From Pseudorasbora parva (Eukaryota > Chordata > Actinopteri > Cypriniformes > Gobionidae): 64,000 bases of DNA. The position numbers and the translations under genes are program-made. The DNA is taken from NCBI RefSeq assembly GCF_024679245.1, contig NC_090195.1:9191993-9255992 (forward strand). Reading direction: 5' to 3'. Shown one piece after another: positions 12,450-25,054 of the stretch. The notes below the pieces were generated by a model. That model was not told where the DNA came from. It saw only the letters and a list, made by a program, of their open reading frames with translations, and ran no database searches. The first letter of the stretch is position 1. Every line of letters begins with the position of its first letter.

Positions 12450-14112
12450 AGAGGATTAGTTCACAGTTTTTTGAGGAAAACATTCCAGGATTTTTCTCCA
12501 CATATTAGACTTTAAGGTGAAGGTCTAAATCGATGCGGTATTTAAAACGTTTTTGAAGGGCTTCAGAGGCTCTGCACGATCCCAGCCGAGGAATAAAGTA
12601 TCATCTAGTGAAACCTTTTAGAAATGTTTTTTTTATACATACTTTTTTTTTACCTAAATTGCTCTTGCGCTGCTCTGCTGAGCACCATGGATTGCGTAAT
12701 CATGTCGGAAAGGTCACTCTAGACCAAGCAGCAACCTCCCCCAGATTCATTTGTAGCCAATACGGAAGTAACTTAAACTGCAATTCCTCAACTGGCCACT
12801 AGAGTCAGGCTCCAGAAGGGAGCAGACTCTCATTGAGCCCCATGTTAAAATTCCCAACTTTACAGCATTTACAGCCTGGTACAAACTGTGGTTATGGTCT
12901 ATATGGCTGATTTTGTTCTTCAGGAGAACTGTGAGTGAGGTGAATTTTTTTTATAACTTTGTTTACATTATATAAAGTCTTAAAGTTCTGCATAATTAAG
13001 GGTGTGGTCACTTTGAGTGACATGTGGATAGGCATTTATACGCTGTCTGCTAGTTATTGCGTCACATCAGCTCCGCCCACGTCCCGCCTCTTTCCCCATT
13101 TTCCGTTATCCGGGTGTGACGCGCGATGACACGCTGATAAGATGGCAACGGCCAGCTCGTCTCTACTTTACGCCTCAGAACTGCTCTTCAGAATCCTATG
13201 GGTGACGTCACGAACAATACATCCATATTTTTTTACAGTCTATGCTCTAGACGTAGGCGGAAGTACAGCACCAAGCAAAGGTGCGAAGACTAATACAAAC
13301 GCCCTTTATCAAAAAAACACTGCATCTTCAACTTCAAAATCGTCCGACATCACTGTTTTAAGTTTTTTGCTAAAAGACATTTGCATTAGTCTTTGCACGA
13401 GTGCTTTGTAAACACAGGGGCGGTACTTCTTACTAGCGTGACCTTTCCAGGCGTGATTACGTAATCTTTGGTGAGCCGCAGTATATATATTTTTTAATAT
13501 ATTTTTTAATTGATCGATCGTTTTGCTAGATAAGACCTTGGCTGTGTTTGGCTACATCTGAATTTGAACAAACTTCGCGACTGTTTAAAAAAGTGCGTTC
13601 TGTGAATGAGGGTAGTATGATTGTAATCCAGACGTACTACAGCTGCAATGTTGCTGTTATCCTGCGACCTACCAACAGACCTATCAGTTGCGTCCCATCA
13701 CCTCCATTCATAAATCCTCTCCTGTTGCCTCATGGGATAGTATAGTGTATGCACACTTCAGAATCTGGCCAGAAGTAGGTCATCCTGGTACTTTTCGTCT
13801 ACTGTTTTTCGAATATTATGAATTCGGACACACAACTCTGTTGGCGTACGGTTTACTGTCACATACTGTATTCGATTTCGAATGCAGCTCCTGTTCCTCT
13901 TCTAGGATCGCCCAGAGCCCTCTGAAGCCCTTCAAAGACCTTTGAAACTGGTTGCCGTTGAAGTCTATATTGTGGAGAAAATCCTGGAATGTTTTCCTCA
14001 AAAAACATAATTTCTTTTGAACTGAAGAAAGAAAGACGTGAACATCTGGGATGAGATGAGGGTGAGTAAATTATCAGGAAATTTTCATTTTGAAGTGAAC
14101 TAATCCTTTCTT
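12450..14112. mobile_element. Composite foldback element with insertion
   Basis: The left part (12450-12600: GATTAGTTCAC, then TTTGAGGAAAACATTCCAGG and GGGCTTCAGAGG) is the reverse complement of the right part (13890-14112, ending GTGAACTAATCC). The interior (about 12600-13880) is a separate block carrying GTGACGTCAC and CCATATTTTTTTACAGTCTATG, the latter close to 26927-26950. No coding function is supported. Confidence 0.55.
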
Positions 14113-14425
14113 TGACAACAAGTTTTAATATTTTATGCATTTTGTGAATCTCTAAATGTATCCTGCTTCGATATTTTTTCAGTAAAACAGTCTAATGTAC
14201 ATTGACAGGATGTACATCAAAAATTAAAAGGAGTGACAAGTGTGTACAACTGCAGTAATATTTCTGACATTTTAAACTGAGTCACTTGATCTTAAACTTC
14301 GTCACTGCGTCAAGAGGATAGCAATGAACCGTATTCCGACAGATTCTCTAAAGATGAGAAACCAATTACATGAAACCTTGAGAACATGCTTGATTGACAG
14401 AAAGCTTTTAAGAAATTCCTTATGA

Positions 14426-14527
<102 letters not shown>

Positions 14528-14529
14528 GG

Positions 14530-14692
14530 AACGGCTGAGGCTGCTCAGCCATTGGTTGTTTCTGGTACATTCAGAGTAAGTCACAGTCTCTGTGGTTACA
14601 GAGAAGCAGAGCTTCAGCCAAGACAGAATCGCTGGGCACGTACCCTATCCTCTGTCTGCTCGTATCACAACAAGGTAGGACACAGAGAACTT
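14530..14692 (+). promoter_or_regulatory. Possible non-coding first exon of the AKAP2/MISP-like gene
   Basis: Non-repetitive block ending in a donor-like CACAACAAG|GTAGGA, with no ATG upstream in it. An ATTGG (inverted CCAAT) box is near 14550. It is offered only because the downstream gene lacks a visible 5' exon. 14693-15430 shows nothing further. Confidence 0.2.
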
Positions 14693-15432
14693 TATAAACC
14701 GTCAGACTTCTACTTTATGAAAATGTGTGGGGTGAATCAACTTGTTTAGGTGTCATGCTGTTGGTTTTAAATGTAGTTTGTGGTGGATCGCGGTTGTATA
14801 TTTTTCAGTGGTCCTGTAAAGAATGTGATCTTGTTGAGATGCTCTGACAAACAGATTCTAAACTCATTGGGTTTGTGCTAATGTGGTCTCAAGAGACTTG
14901 ATGTTGTGCAAACATGTGTGTAAGAGTGTGTACGCTTGCACGGGGTGATAGGTTTCTGTCTGGAGTCTTTTTTTTAGATTTGGATTATTGTCTGCTCTTC
15001 TGAATGAAACACTGTATTTTATGTCACACGTAATATTAATTAGCATAGATACTTGATATGTATATTGTTACAGTTTTAAAATTGGCTGTGGTGACATCCA
15101 TGATGCATCTTTAAAGCATAATGAATAAAAAAATGTCAGTCATATATATCAATAAAACTCATTCTTTTGGGCTTGTATTCATCAGCATCCTCTCTAATTT
15201 AAACCTGAAGCGTAAAGATGTTGCCGTCGCTGTGCAGCAACATGAAGAACAGAATCTGTGAAAGTTTAATTAATCCCAGGCTGCTTGTTCAAACCTCGAG
15301 CACTTCAGAAACGTGGAATACGAGATCTGAGATGTTGTCAGACAACATCAGCACTGGGCTTCTCAGCTGAACGTGTGCGTGGGTGTGTGAGTGTGTTTTA
15401 GAGTGAATTAAAGTGTCCGCGTGGGTGAGTGG

Positions 15433-15434
<2 letters not shown>

Positions 15435-15477
<43 letters not shown>
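15435..15477. repeat. (GT)n microsatellite
   Basis: Short GT tract. Confidence 0.9.
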
Positions 15478-15481
<4 letters not shown>

Positions 15482-15659
15482 GCCTCAGGTAAATGTGAGA
15501 GAGATGGATCCTCTTTGGTTTACAGATGAGAATGTCTCCTGCTCCATTTCACCCTCACATTAATGCAGAGAGCTATTATTAATATGTCAGCAAAAATATT
15601 GGACACTTTCTGTGAAGCCTGCAAGTTCAAATAATATTCATAATGCTATATTTTAGACA

Positions 15660-15758
15660 TTAAAATCAGGTCTATATATATATTTGTATATAATATTTGT
15701 ATATTAATATTTGTATATATGTATACATATTTGTATAAATATATTCATACAATGTTTG

Positions 15759-15837
<79 letters not shown>

Positions 15838-15917
15838 TAATTAATATTATTTTACTATTTGGTCAAGGTATAACGTAATATCTGAACTTTGTTGTTTGTT
15901 ATATAAATAATATGATT

Positions 15918-16001
<84 letters not shown>

Positions 16002-16322
16002 ATTATATTTATATATATATATATAATTATATTTATAATACCTTTTAATTATAACTATATAGATATCATTTGGATTAATATAGGCACATATATGTATAAT
16101 CATTTTTTAGAACACTTTCTATAAAGATGTGTTTATACTACAATACACAATGCCTGTGTGTTTGTGTATTTATTTATATTTTTATAAATGCAATTATATA
16201 ATGTGCAATTTTGTATACATATATAATTTAATATTCTTTCTTTTAGTATCTGTCAATGTTTAAACTAATATATGAAGTTCGTTGTTGTTTTGTATATTAT
16301 ATAAATATATACAAAAATATAT

Positions 16323-16405
<83 letters not shown>
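15660..16405. repeat. (AT)n/(AC)n microsatellite cluster
   Basis: (TA)n at 15762-15834, (CA)n at 15921-15987 running into (TA)n, and (TA)n at 16327-16403, with AT-rich spacers. All frames here are repeat artefacts. Confidence 0.95.
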
Positions 16406-16539
16406 TCTTGTTGTATTAAAAAAATAGACAAAATCATTTCACAAAAATGTAGTTAATTTTAAATAATCAATATGTAGCTAGTACATAAAAAGAACACAGT
16501 CATTTTTCCAATTATAGTAATTTTTCCATTCATGTTTAT

Positions 16540-18670
16540 AATTCTCTACAAAACTCTCCCTTTGAGATCATCGTTTGCAATGCTCTTATGCCACACAGTG
16601 ATTTTATCACCCGAGAACATCGCCTTCCCATATCCAAAGGCTCAGTGCCAGTCACTTGCATCTGAATGGCCACCTACGCTCTGGCCCCCCAGCACCTGTC
16701 ACTGTGATGCTCCATTATTTCCTTCTGAATAGAACAACCTTGAGCATAAAATGTTCTTCTTTAATGGGCTGTGCTCGCACAATGATGCGCACAGCTTAAA
16801 GATACTGAAACAGTTCAATATGTAGCACTCCATTGTATTTATTAGTAAAATCTCTCCCCCAACTATGGCACATTTCCCATGACATAACTTCCTGAAAGGA
16901 GCCATTTAAGGAAATCCATTAGAAAATCTAAAACATGACCTCATTGACAAGCCACGTATTGATCGATCAGCCCAAACTGCAGCTGTTAATGTGAAAACAC
17001 TAGAGCGGCCAATCAGAGTTGAGATGCCCTGAGGTGACCACTCATGCCAATATCAGTGCCATCAGATTCAGACCAACTCACAATGGCATTTCTGCCGATA
17101 ACTCCCATATCACGGCAAGTTTGCTCCCTATCCATGCATCCACAAAATATTTACTCAAGCCTAGAGTGCATGCAGATTTTCACCAGGAAGGTTTTCTTGG
17201 CAAGGTGGTGATGATCTCCTTCTGGCTCCTATTTCTAAAGCTCACGGTAGGTATTGGGACACGCTGGTACCTCCGTCTGCCTTCAATGCAAATGTTATTG
17301 TCACTGAATAATTTATGGAATACAGATCGTCATGACACAAATGCTGAGACGGAGAGGGTGCGAGAGTGTTGAAGTTTTCTCACAAGCTGAGCTGCTAGAG
17401 GAGGAGCCGGGTAGGGGGATGCTGCTATGGTAGTCAACACTTTACCACTTGTCATTTTCACGAGGCTTTGTGCCTTTTGTGTAGCTTGATTGGGGTGAAA
17501 TGTGCAGGCACTGAAGTGGATGGTAATTTCACGTAATTTTGACTGTTTTTAGTGGTCGCATTAGCATGCGGCTTGAGTTCTCAATGATTGTGGGAGACTT
17601 TCATGCAATGCTGGTAATTGCACCAAACAGTTATCAAGGAACAGACGGCATAAGTACCTCAAGCCAAAGTGATGTAAACAACTTATGAAATCTATGAATG
17701 GTGCAGTCAGTTTGTGCATTTTGATTTCAGCTCAAACTCCACATTGTACAGATATTGTTATGTTCAGCATTGAAGTGCGTAATTGTGGTTTTGATGTTGT
17801 GAGAGAGAAAAAAAAAACCTTTCAAATCCCCATGGCAGCTGATTTAGTCTGTCAGAAAGACTTTGAGCGTTAGATCACACATCACTTTGGCAGTTGGCAG
17901 TTGGTACGAATGAGATCAGAAAAATCCATGTAAACAAACCACGCTGCCGTGATCAAACGCAGTGGCGCATCAACAAGACAAGACAAATAACGACATGCAA
18001 TGTTAATTCTCAAATAATATCCTCTCTCGATATGCATGCATGTGGTCAGTGGCAGTCTATAAGGGGGTCAATTCTTCTTCTTTTTTGTTTCCTGGTCTGA
18101 TCCAGAGTCTATGCTGCTGATTAACTGCAGGACATGCAAAAAAGAGCCAGTTCTGCAGTCTTATATAACGAGTCTACTTATTTCTGCCTACTATAACCCA
18201 CTTTTGTGAAATAATTCGCTGCAATTGTAAACAATTGCTTTCACCTACCTGGAATAACCTCATATAGGAAATAAATGTTGCATATTTTACATAGGGAAGC
18301 CCAGGTGAATGTTAAAATTAACATTCACACTATCAAATGTGTTAAACAGATATAACAAAGTGCAATCTGGGAGTCAGTTCAAAAGGTAAGATTTTCTGTG
18401 CAGAGTGAAACTAATGTAACTAACCTGGTTTTTGGTGTGCTGTGCAATTACAACAACATGGTGCCTTTTAACACTTGAGACTCAAGATTAGGGTAAAAAT
18501 CATAGGCAAGCTGGAGATTTAGCAGTGCTTCTGTCACCCTTTTTCATCTCAGCCTCAATAAAAAAAAAAAGTGATTGTTTAATCTAAATTCTACTTACCT
18601 GAAAAAGTGTCTGTGGAAAGCTATGAGGTTATTTAACTATGAATACTGTGCTTATCAGTTGTTCTTTATG
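16540..18670. other. Long repeat-poor intergenic island
   Basis: About 2.1 kb of even base composition with no transposon ends, microsatellite or convincing coding frame. It lies 1.4-3.5 kb upstream of the AKAP2/MISP-like coding exon, so it is a candidate for regulatory sequence. That is inference only. Confidence 0.35.
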
Positions 18671-19286
18671 TTAAAGGTGCAGTATGCAATTTCTCAAAAT
18701 CGTTGAACACATATTTGAAATAAACCCAAAAAAACAATAACAATTAACCCCTCCCTTCATCGCTACTCCGCTCAAAATGCATGGACACCCAATGCAAGTG
18801 TCTCTTTTATTATAGCAGAAGCGAAGCAAAATGACGAAAGAACGCCAAGGAAGCAAAAATAACAAAAAAACAAAAATGAACACAGTACACAATAGTTATT
18901 ATTCGCCAGCAGCTCCAGACAAACAATGACACTCAAAACCAATTTACTCACATATGGAGCAGAAACAACGCAACCTTGTGACCGTTTTTAGTTATTCCCG
19001 GTTAGGTCTCTCCAGTGCTGGAACTTTTCTAATATTAACTCGGGTCCTAAAGCTATTGCCTGATCATAGCCCTTCTTTCTCCAATGATATTCCTCAGAGA
19101 TTTTCTCTTTTGTAATGTCTCTCAGACATCTCTCTTTCTACAGTCTTTACTCCAATCTCTCTCGTTCAATCTCTCTCCTCTTCAATTATAAGTGGACACG
19201 CCTGATACTGATACTAAGTTTCTTGTGGTGCTCGGTCCGATCCACTTTCATCAGCACTTTTCTAAAATCTCTTACTGCACCTTTAA
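18671..19286. mobile_element. TTAA-bounded MITE
   Basis: Left end TTAAAGGTGCAGTATGCAATT and right end CTTACTGCACCTTTAA are inverted repeats. No coding capacity. Confidence 0.65.
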
Positions 19287-19349
19287 ATAGGACACTGTGC
19301 TTCCCTCTCACACTAGATATTCACATCAGTTTGCTTTCAGAAGGTTCCG

Positions 19350-19697
19350 TTAAAGGGATAGTTCACCCCAAAATTAAAATGTTTTCATTTTTTTTACTCA
19401 CCCTCAAATTGTTCCAGACCTTTATGAATTTATTTCTTCTTCTGAACACAAAATAAGATATTTTGAAGAATATGAGTAACCAAATGATAGGCCCCATTGA
19501 CTTCCATTTTATGGAGAAAAAATGAATACTATGGAGGTCAATGGCTACCATCAGCTGTCTGGTTACCAACATTCTTCAAAACATCTTTCGTGTTCAACAC
19601 AATAAAGAAACTCATACTGGTTTGAAACAACTTGAAGGTGAGTAAATTAGTTTTTTTTTTTTTTTTTTTTTTTGGGGGGGGTGAACTATCCCTTTAA
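19350..19697. mobile_element. Palindromic MITE, intact
   Basis: TTAAAGGGATAGTTCACCCC at the left and GTGAACTATCCCTTTAA at the right. The two halves pair for most of their length (ATTGACTTCCAT against ATGGAGGTCAAT), so the whole element can fold back. A poly-T/G run lies near the right end. This is one of the commonest fish MITE types as I recall it. Confidence 0.8.
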
Positions 19698-20096
19698 CAA
19701 TATAATATAGATTTTTTCCCCTCAAATTTAAATAAATAATTAATGGAACCATGAAAGAACTGGAATTGAATTACTCCATATAGAATGCATTCATATGTGT
19801 CCCCATTCCTAATGTATTTTAGTGTTTTTATTTAAATAGTTTAGTCAAGCATTTTTCAAACTCGCAACCTCTTGCAAGGAATATTACTTTCAGCAACATC
19901 AGCTCAAGCTCAGGAAGTTCCCTATATAAGAATCAGCCCTGAAAAACTTTCTCAGAAATTTAGTATTACATAAGATCGGTACTAAACATGAGTGGGTGCA
20001 AATTAGCTTTGATATGCTGTGAATGTTTTGGTGATTAGGGAAATGAGATTTCTCTTGCTGCTTTTGAATTTCTTTGTCATCTTTTTCTCTTTGCAG

Positions 20097-23000
20097 GGAG
20101 CTACGGTTGAGCTTGAAGAGGTGGAGAGACTGGAAGAGATTGCAGGTTGTTCTCATCCTGAAAATCCAGAGCATACAGAGCTGCAGTCCCTGTCTGAGCC
20201 TGTAACCATGGAGACAAGTGAAAACTCCGGCACAGCAAACATAATTGACTGTGAAATGGAAGTCCTGGAGACTGAGTTACCTGAGAGCAAGGACACAGAA
20301 AACATAGATGAACAAGTTTGTCATGATTCTGATGTTCTAGAGTCCATTAGTACAAAAGTTGTGGCTGACATTTTAGCAGCTTTACCTCCAACAGAGACCA
20401 TGGCTGATGAGCTTGAAGATTTTTGCAGTCCAAAAGAGGTGCTTGTCTTGGACCACACTCAAGAAGAACTTTATCGAAATGAGTCAATTACCTCTTCGAT
20501 ATCCGACACTCCGTCAAGTGCTGAGAGCGTGTATGAAAATGACGTCACGCACAAGAGACAAGATTCGCTGAGACAGGAACCACTGGAGAACATTACACCT
20601 CAACCAGATAATGTTGACGATGCAGATATGTTAGACCCACTGGGTATAGACTCGCATGAAGATATCTTAGAAAGATTTGGATGTGAGGAACCAGAAGAAA
20701 CCATCCTTGAGCACTTCATCCGAGAAGAAGTTCTGTCAGACGTCTCCACAGAGTCCTGTCATGACCCAGATGAAATAGACGAGTGTCTTCACGTCGAAAT
20801 AGCCGCAGCATCGTCAGACAGCGAAACTGATGAGAAATGGAGGAGCATCTTCTCTTCCTCCATCAATAAGGAAGACGACGATTCCTACCTTGACAGCCTT
20901 GAGCTGAGCGCACAGGAACTTTTTATTCAAAAAACAGAAGTTCTGAATACTGAGGAAGTTGTAAAGGAAACTGAAGAGCAGGAGGTTCCGGTGGGAGAAG
21001 AAGTGCTAGAACAACCAGAGAATGATCCAGATGAGGAACCGCAAGAGATATCTTACAATCCTACCACTCTGTTCCACGAGTTGTCCAAGATTTCCGAAGA
21101 TGATGAGGATCTTGGACGAGTTTCAGCAACCCACAAGAGCAATTCATTTGATTCCGTCAAATCCGATTCCAGCAAAAAGGTGCCGAAAGATTATTGTGTG
21201 ATTCAGGAAATGAAAAGCGAGAATGTCAGTACAGAACATGTGGATTTCAAAGTTGCTCGCCAACAGTGGCTAGAGATCGAAGAGCAAACAAAAAACCTGA
21301 CACACCATCCAAGCACACCAACGACTCGATCTGGCACCTGCCAAGGAAGTCACAGTTTCATGTATACGCCTGTCCGCAACATCGACAGGCCCAAGAGGGA
21401 CCTTGAAAGCTTGATGCTTGCAGAGGACTATGCGCACACCCAGTTTAGCCCTTGCTCTGAGGATTCAGGTCTGGACGACTCTAGTTACAGATCAACGTTT
21501 GACGACCCAGAGACTCCAATTGAGAAAGAGATTCGCCTAACCACGGAGCGTGAGGAGAACCTGAGGCGTGAGAGGGGAATGTCAAAATCGTACTCCAGTG
21601 ACTGCGTACAGATGAGGGTGAGATCTGCCAGCTTTAACCCTGGAAAACTAAGCCAAGAACTTGATGACAAAATGAAGATGTTTGATAACCAGGATGACGA
21701 GAGTAGTATATCCAAATCTCTCAGCAGCAAGACGCCATCTTTCACCATTACCTCCTCGCCAACCAAAAGCTCACAGAAACTAGACATGGCCACCAACAGC
21801 GTTATCATCCTTGAGCCAGAGCCTTTCCCTCCAAGTCCACGACATGGAAAGATGGTGTCCTCCAAATCTGCTGACTGGAGACCTGAAGATATCCCTAATG
21901 TCATCATTCTTGAGACGTCAAACCTCATCATTCGAAGTGCATCTGAGTTCAACTTGAATTCTGCTTCTGAGGAAACCCAGGAGAAGATGTTCCTTAACAA
22001 CCCGTTTTTTAAGCTGCGGTCCAGGAGTACAATATCTCTCGTTGATGAGGAGATTAAGATGGTGAAGCAGCGAGAAGAGGAACTGAAGCGTCAAAGGGCC
22101 AGTATTTACTCAAAGGATCATTTTCTGATGTCTCCAAACCGCTTGGACAGCTCATCGTTTACAGGTACTGTATGTCACAGGCAGGCAGAATTTTTTATTT
22201 CATTGATCTGAAGTAATGACTATCACTAAAAGTGTTAAACATCATAAAAATTGTCAGAAAAGATCTGTTCATTGTTGGCTATCAATTTCATTTCAGATGA
22301 TGTGCCAATTAAATGTAAATCATCCCCTTCATCTCCAATGAAAACATGCAGAATGGATCGTTCAGCTTTGTCATGTGATCATCGAGTAAGTATGTGTGTG
22401 TGTGTATGTATACACCGATCAGGCATAACATTATGACCACTGAAAGGTGAAGGGAATAACTCTGATTATATCTTCATCATGGTACCTGTTAGTGAGTCGG
22501 ATATATTAGGTAGCAAGTGAACATTTTGTCCTCAAGTTGATGTGTTAAAAAAAATGGGCAAGCGTAAGGATTTGAGCGAGTTTGATAAGGGCCAAATTGT
22601 GATAGCTAGACGACTTAGTCAGAGCATCTCCAAAACTGCAGCTCTTGTGGGGTGTTCCCGGTCTGCAGTGGTCAGTATCTATCAAAAGTGGTCCAAGGAA
22701 GGAACAGTGGTGAACCAGAGACAGGGTCATGGATGGCCAAGGCTCATTGATGCTTGTGGGGAGCGAAGGCTGGCCTGTGTGGTCCAATCAAACAGACGAG
22801 GTACTGTAGCTCAAATTGCTCAAGAAGGTAATGCTGGGTCTGATAGAAAGGTTTCAGAATATACAGTGCAGAGAACAAACAAGTCCAATCCATTGGGGCC
22901 CCACTTCGCATCTTATAGGACTTAAAGGATCTGCTGCTAACATCTTGGCGGCAGATACCACAGCACACCTTCAGGGGTCCTTTGCTGTTGTGGCAGCAAA

Positions 23001-23245
23001 ATAGGGAACACAAGGTGATCATAATGTTATGCCTAATCGGTGTATGTCTATATGGAATTAAAAGGATCTGTAATGGTCTCAATGTTAAAAACTGTTGCAC
23101 AAAGGTTGAAATTTGTTTTCAAATTTGAAAATGAAAACCACTTTTATTGTCCTCTTACTAGTTTCTTGAAACCTACGCTGGAGGCCGTCGTAAAAGTGCC
23201 ATGGCTTTGCGCTGGGAGGCAGGGGAGTTTGCGAACAATGAGTAA
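20097..23245 (+). CDS. AKAP2/MISP-family protein (AKAP2 C-terminal domain)
   Basis: Coding exons 20097-22164, 22297-22385 and 23162-23245 join in frame to a TAA. If the strong Kozak ATG at 20208 (ACCATGG) is the start, the protein has 709 residues. The frame is open back to an acceptor at 20096, so an upstream coding exon may exist. The N-terminal two thirds is acidic and probably disordered. Family evidence: [19 protein letters not shown] near residue 435, a charged predicted helix ([17 protein letters not shown]) near 612, and the terminal block [19 protein letters not shown], hallmarks of PALM2AKAP2 and MISP. Relatives tether signalling kinases or organise cortical actin; which of these applies here is unknown. 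It follows palmd on the same strand, the same pairing as PALM2-AKAP2 and PALM-MISP. Confidence 0.85.
22411..23044 (+). mobile_element. Tc1-like element, internally deleted
   Basis: Termini TACACCGATCAGGCATAACA and its near-perfect inverse, bounded by TA. A frame at 22542-22925 keeps the transposase paired-type DNA-binding start ([18 protein letters not shown], then [14 protein letters not shown]). The catalytic DDE part is missing. It sits in the AKAP2/MISP-like intron, 26 bp after a donor. Confidence 0.85.
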
Positions 23246-25054
23246 AAAAAAACACAAGACGGACACTGATCCTCAATTTGCAGCTGTTTTACGTAAGAAA
23301 ATGTTCAATGCTCAAACTTGTTTGTTTATTGTGACAGCATATACACTTGCTACTGCTGCTTGTGTGACTTTGTTATTGATCCAGAAACAAATCTGCATAA
23401 GCCGAGATGCCTAAATGTTATTTGAATGTACTGTTTCATGCATATTTGTGATTCCTCTTTGTTGAGGGGTCTAGAGAATTATAAACCATATTTTTTAGTG
23501 TTTTGTCTATGAGAATATGTACTGTATATTCATATTGTATTTTCTTGTATGGCAATGTTTATATATATCCATAAATTATATGAAAATATTAAACAGTATT
23601 AAGGGGTTTTAGGACAAAATTGAAGTCAAAATATAAATGTATTGTGTTAAATATTACAGAAAACATCAATTTGGTATCTTTTGTCAAAAGGAAATAATTG
23701 AGAGACTTTTTTAAAAGAATGAATATGAATTTGATTGCTATGATTGCACTAGGAATAGAGGACATTTTTTTGAAGATAATAATCTGCATCCAGATGACAT
23801 TTCAACTATTTGGAAAATCATCTACTATATGAAAAATGACCTGTTGCTTTGTTGTCCAAAGAAAATGTGCATATTTGTCAAACCGCCATGCTTATAAAAA
23901 CAGTATTGCTTGCTAACCATGACATTCTCAAAAAAATACTTGCTTTGCATACCATTTGAACAACCACGTGCTCAAAATAAGAATTCAAAAATAAATGTCA
24001 ATTAAAAGCAATTGTCTTTTTATATTAAAACAGTTTTTATACTAAACAAGCAAATACACCAGATTGTCGATGTACTAACACTTCACAGAAAACACTTTTT
24101 CCTCACACAAAAATTTGATTATCACACACAAATAATTTGCATGATATAAGATACATGAAATAACTCACCAAAACATTATTTTAAAGGGAGAACCAGCAGC
24201 ACAGGTAACCATATTCTTAAATGGCTAAAATAACAGTGACACAGTAAGAGAATATATATTTTTAAAATTTTATTTAAAAAGGCAATAGATCTGTCACAAT
24301 GTCATTTGTGCAAAAACCTTCATTAAATGGTCCATTTCATCCAAACTACATTCACTTCGTACAGAATGGACATATTAGTCTTTACTGGTTGTGAATGCTC
24401 ACATCTCAGGCAACAGTAACAGTCTTTAAATCCACAGAAATCCACATCCAGAATAGGGTGTTCAAAAACACTATTTCATATTTACACACAGTGTCAAGAC
24501 CGGTATAATTTCTTGATCTGTAAACATGATCAATAACGCTGTCACCGAATAACACAAACGGAATTTGTTCTTCAGATTCTATTAAAAAAGCCGATAATCA
24601 GGAAGAAACATTTAAATAACAAGCATCATTTGTTCTTTACAACTAATTATTTTATAGCTAAGCCAAACAACATTTATAATAAAAATAAAATTACAAAGAT
24701 TTCTAAAAAACTATACAACGACAATTGATTTATACCTCAGCAGTTTCATTTCAAGTTAGACAAATTAATTTTAAATAATCATTTAACAGGTGGCCTGTCA
24801 TAAGTCAGTCTTACACCATAATTCTTTGGCTTGTTTTAACATAGGCACAATTAGTGAAAATCCCAGAAACTACACGTGGAAATGACAGCTGAGAATGTCA
24901 TACTGAACTGATGGTCCAAAGGAGAAGAGTCAGACATCCCAGATTTCCACAGAGATAAATAGCCAGGACTATGTTTTTAAAACAAAATTCCTAGGAAAGA
25001 AACGAAAAATTAATATAAAACATCAATGAAACATGTTTGTCATGAGGAAAAAAC
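23246..25054. other. Convergent 3' ends of AKAP2/MISP-like gene and frrs1
   Basis: 1.8 kb between the two stop codons. A plus-strand AATAAA lies at 23990-23995 and a minus-strand one at 24269-24274, so the 3' UTRs end within about 300 bp of each other. No gene or recognised repeat was found. Confidence 0.5.

Noticed and set aside
16532..16732. 66-residue frame in the repeat-poor island
   Set aside because: Too short, no recognised domain, no splice context.
20019..20096. ATG at 20019 as start of the 730-residue AKAP2/MISP-like frame
   Set aside because: The stretch ends in a T-rich tract and AG typical of a splice acceptor, and its translation is hydrophobic and unlike the family; the Kozak ATG at 20208 or an upstream exon is preferred.
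22386..23161. 22542-22925 frame as an exon of the AKAP2/MISP-like gene
   Set aside because: It encodes a Tc1 DNA-binding domain and lies between transposon ends within an intron.
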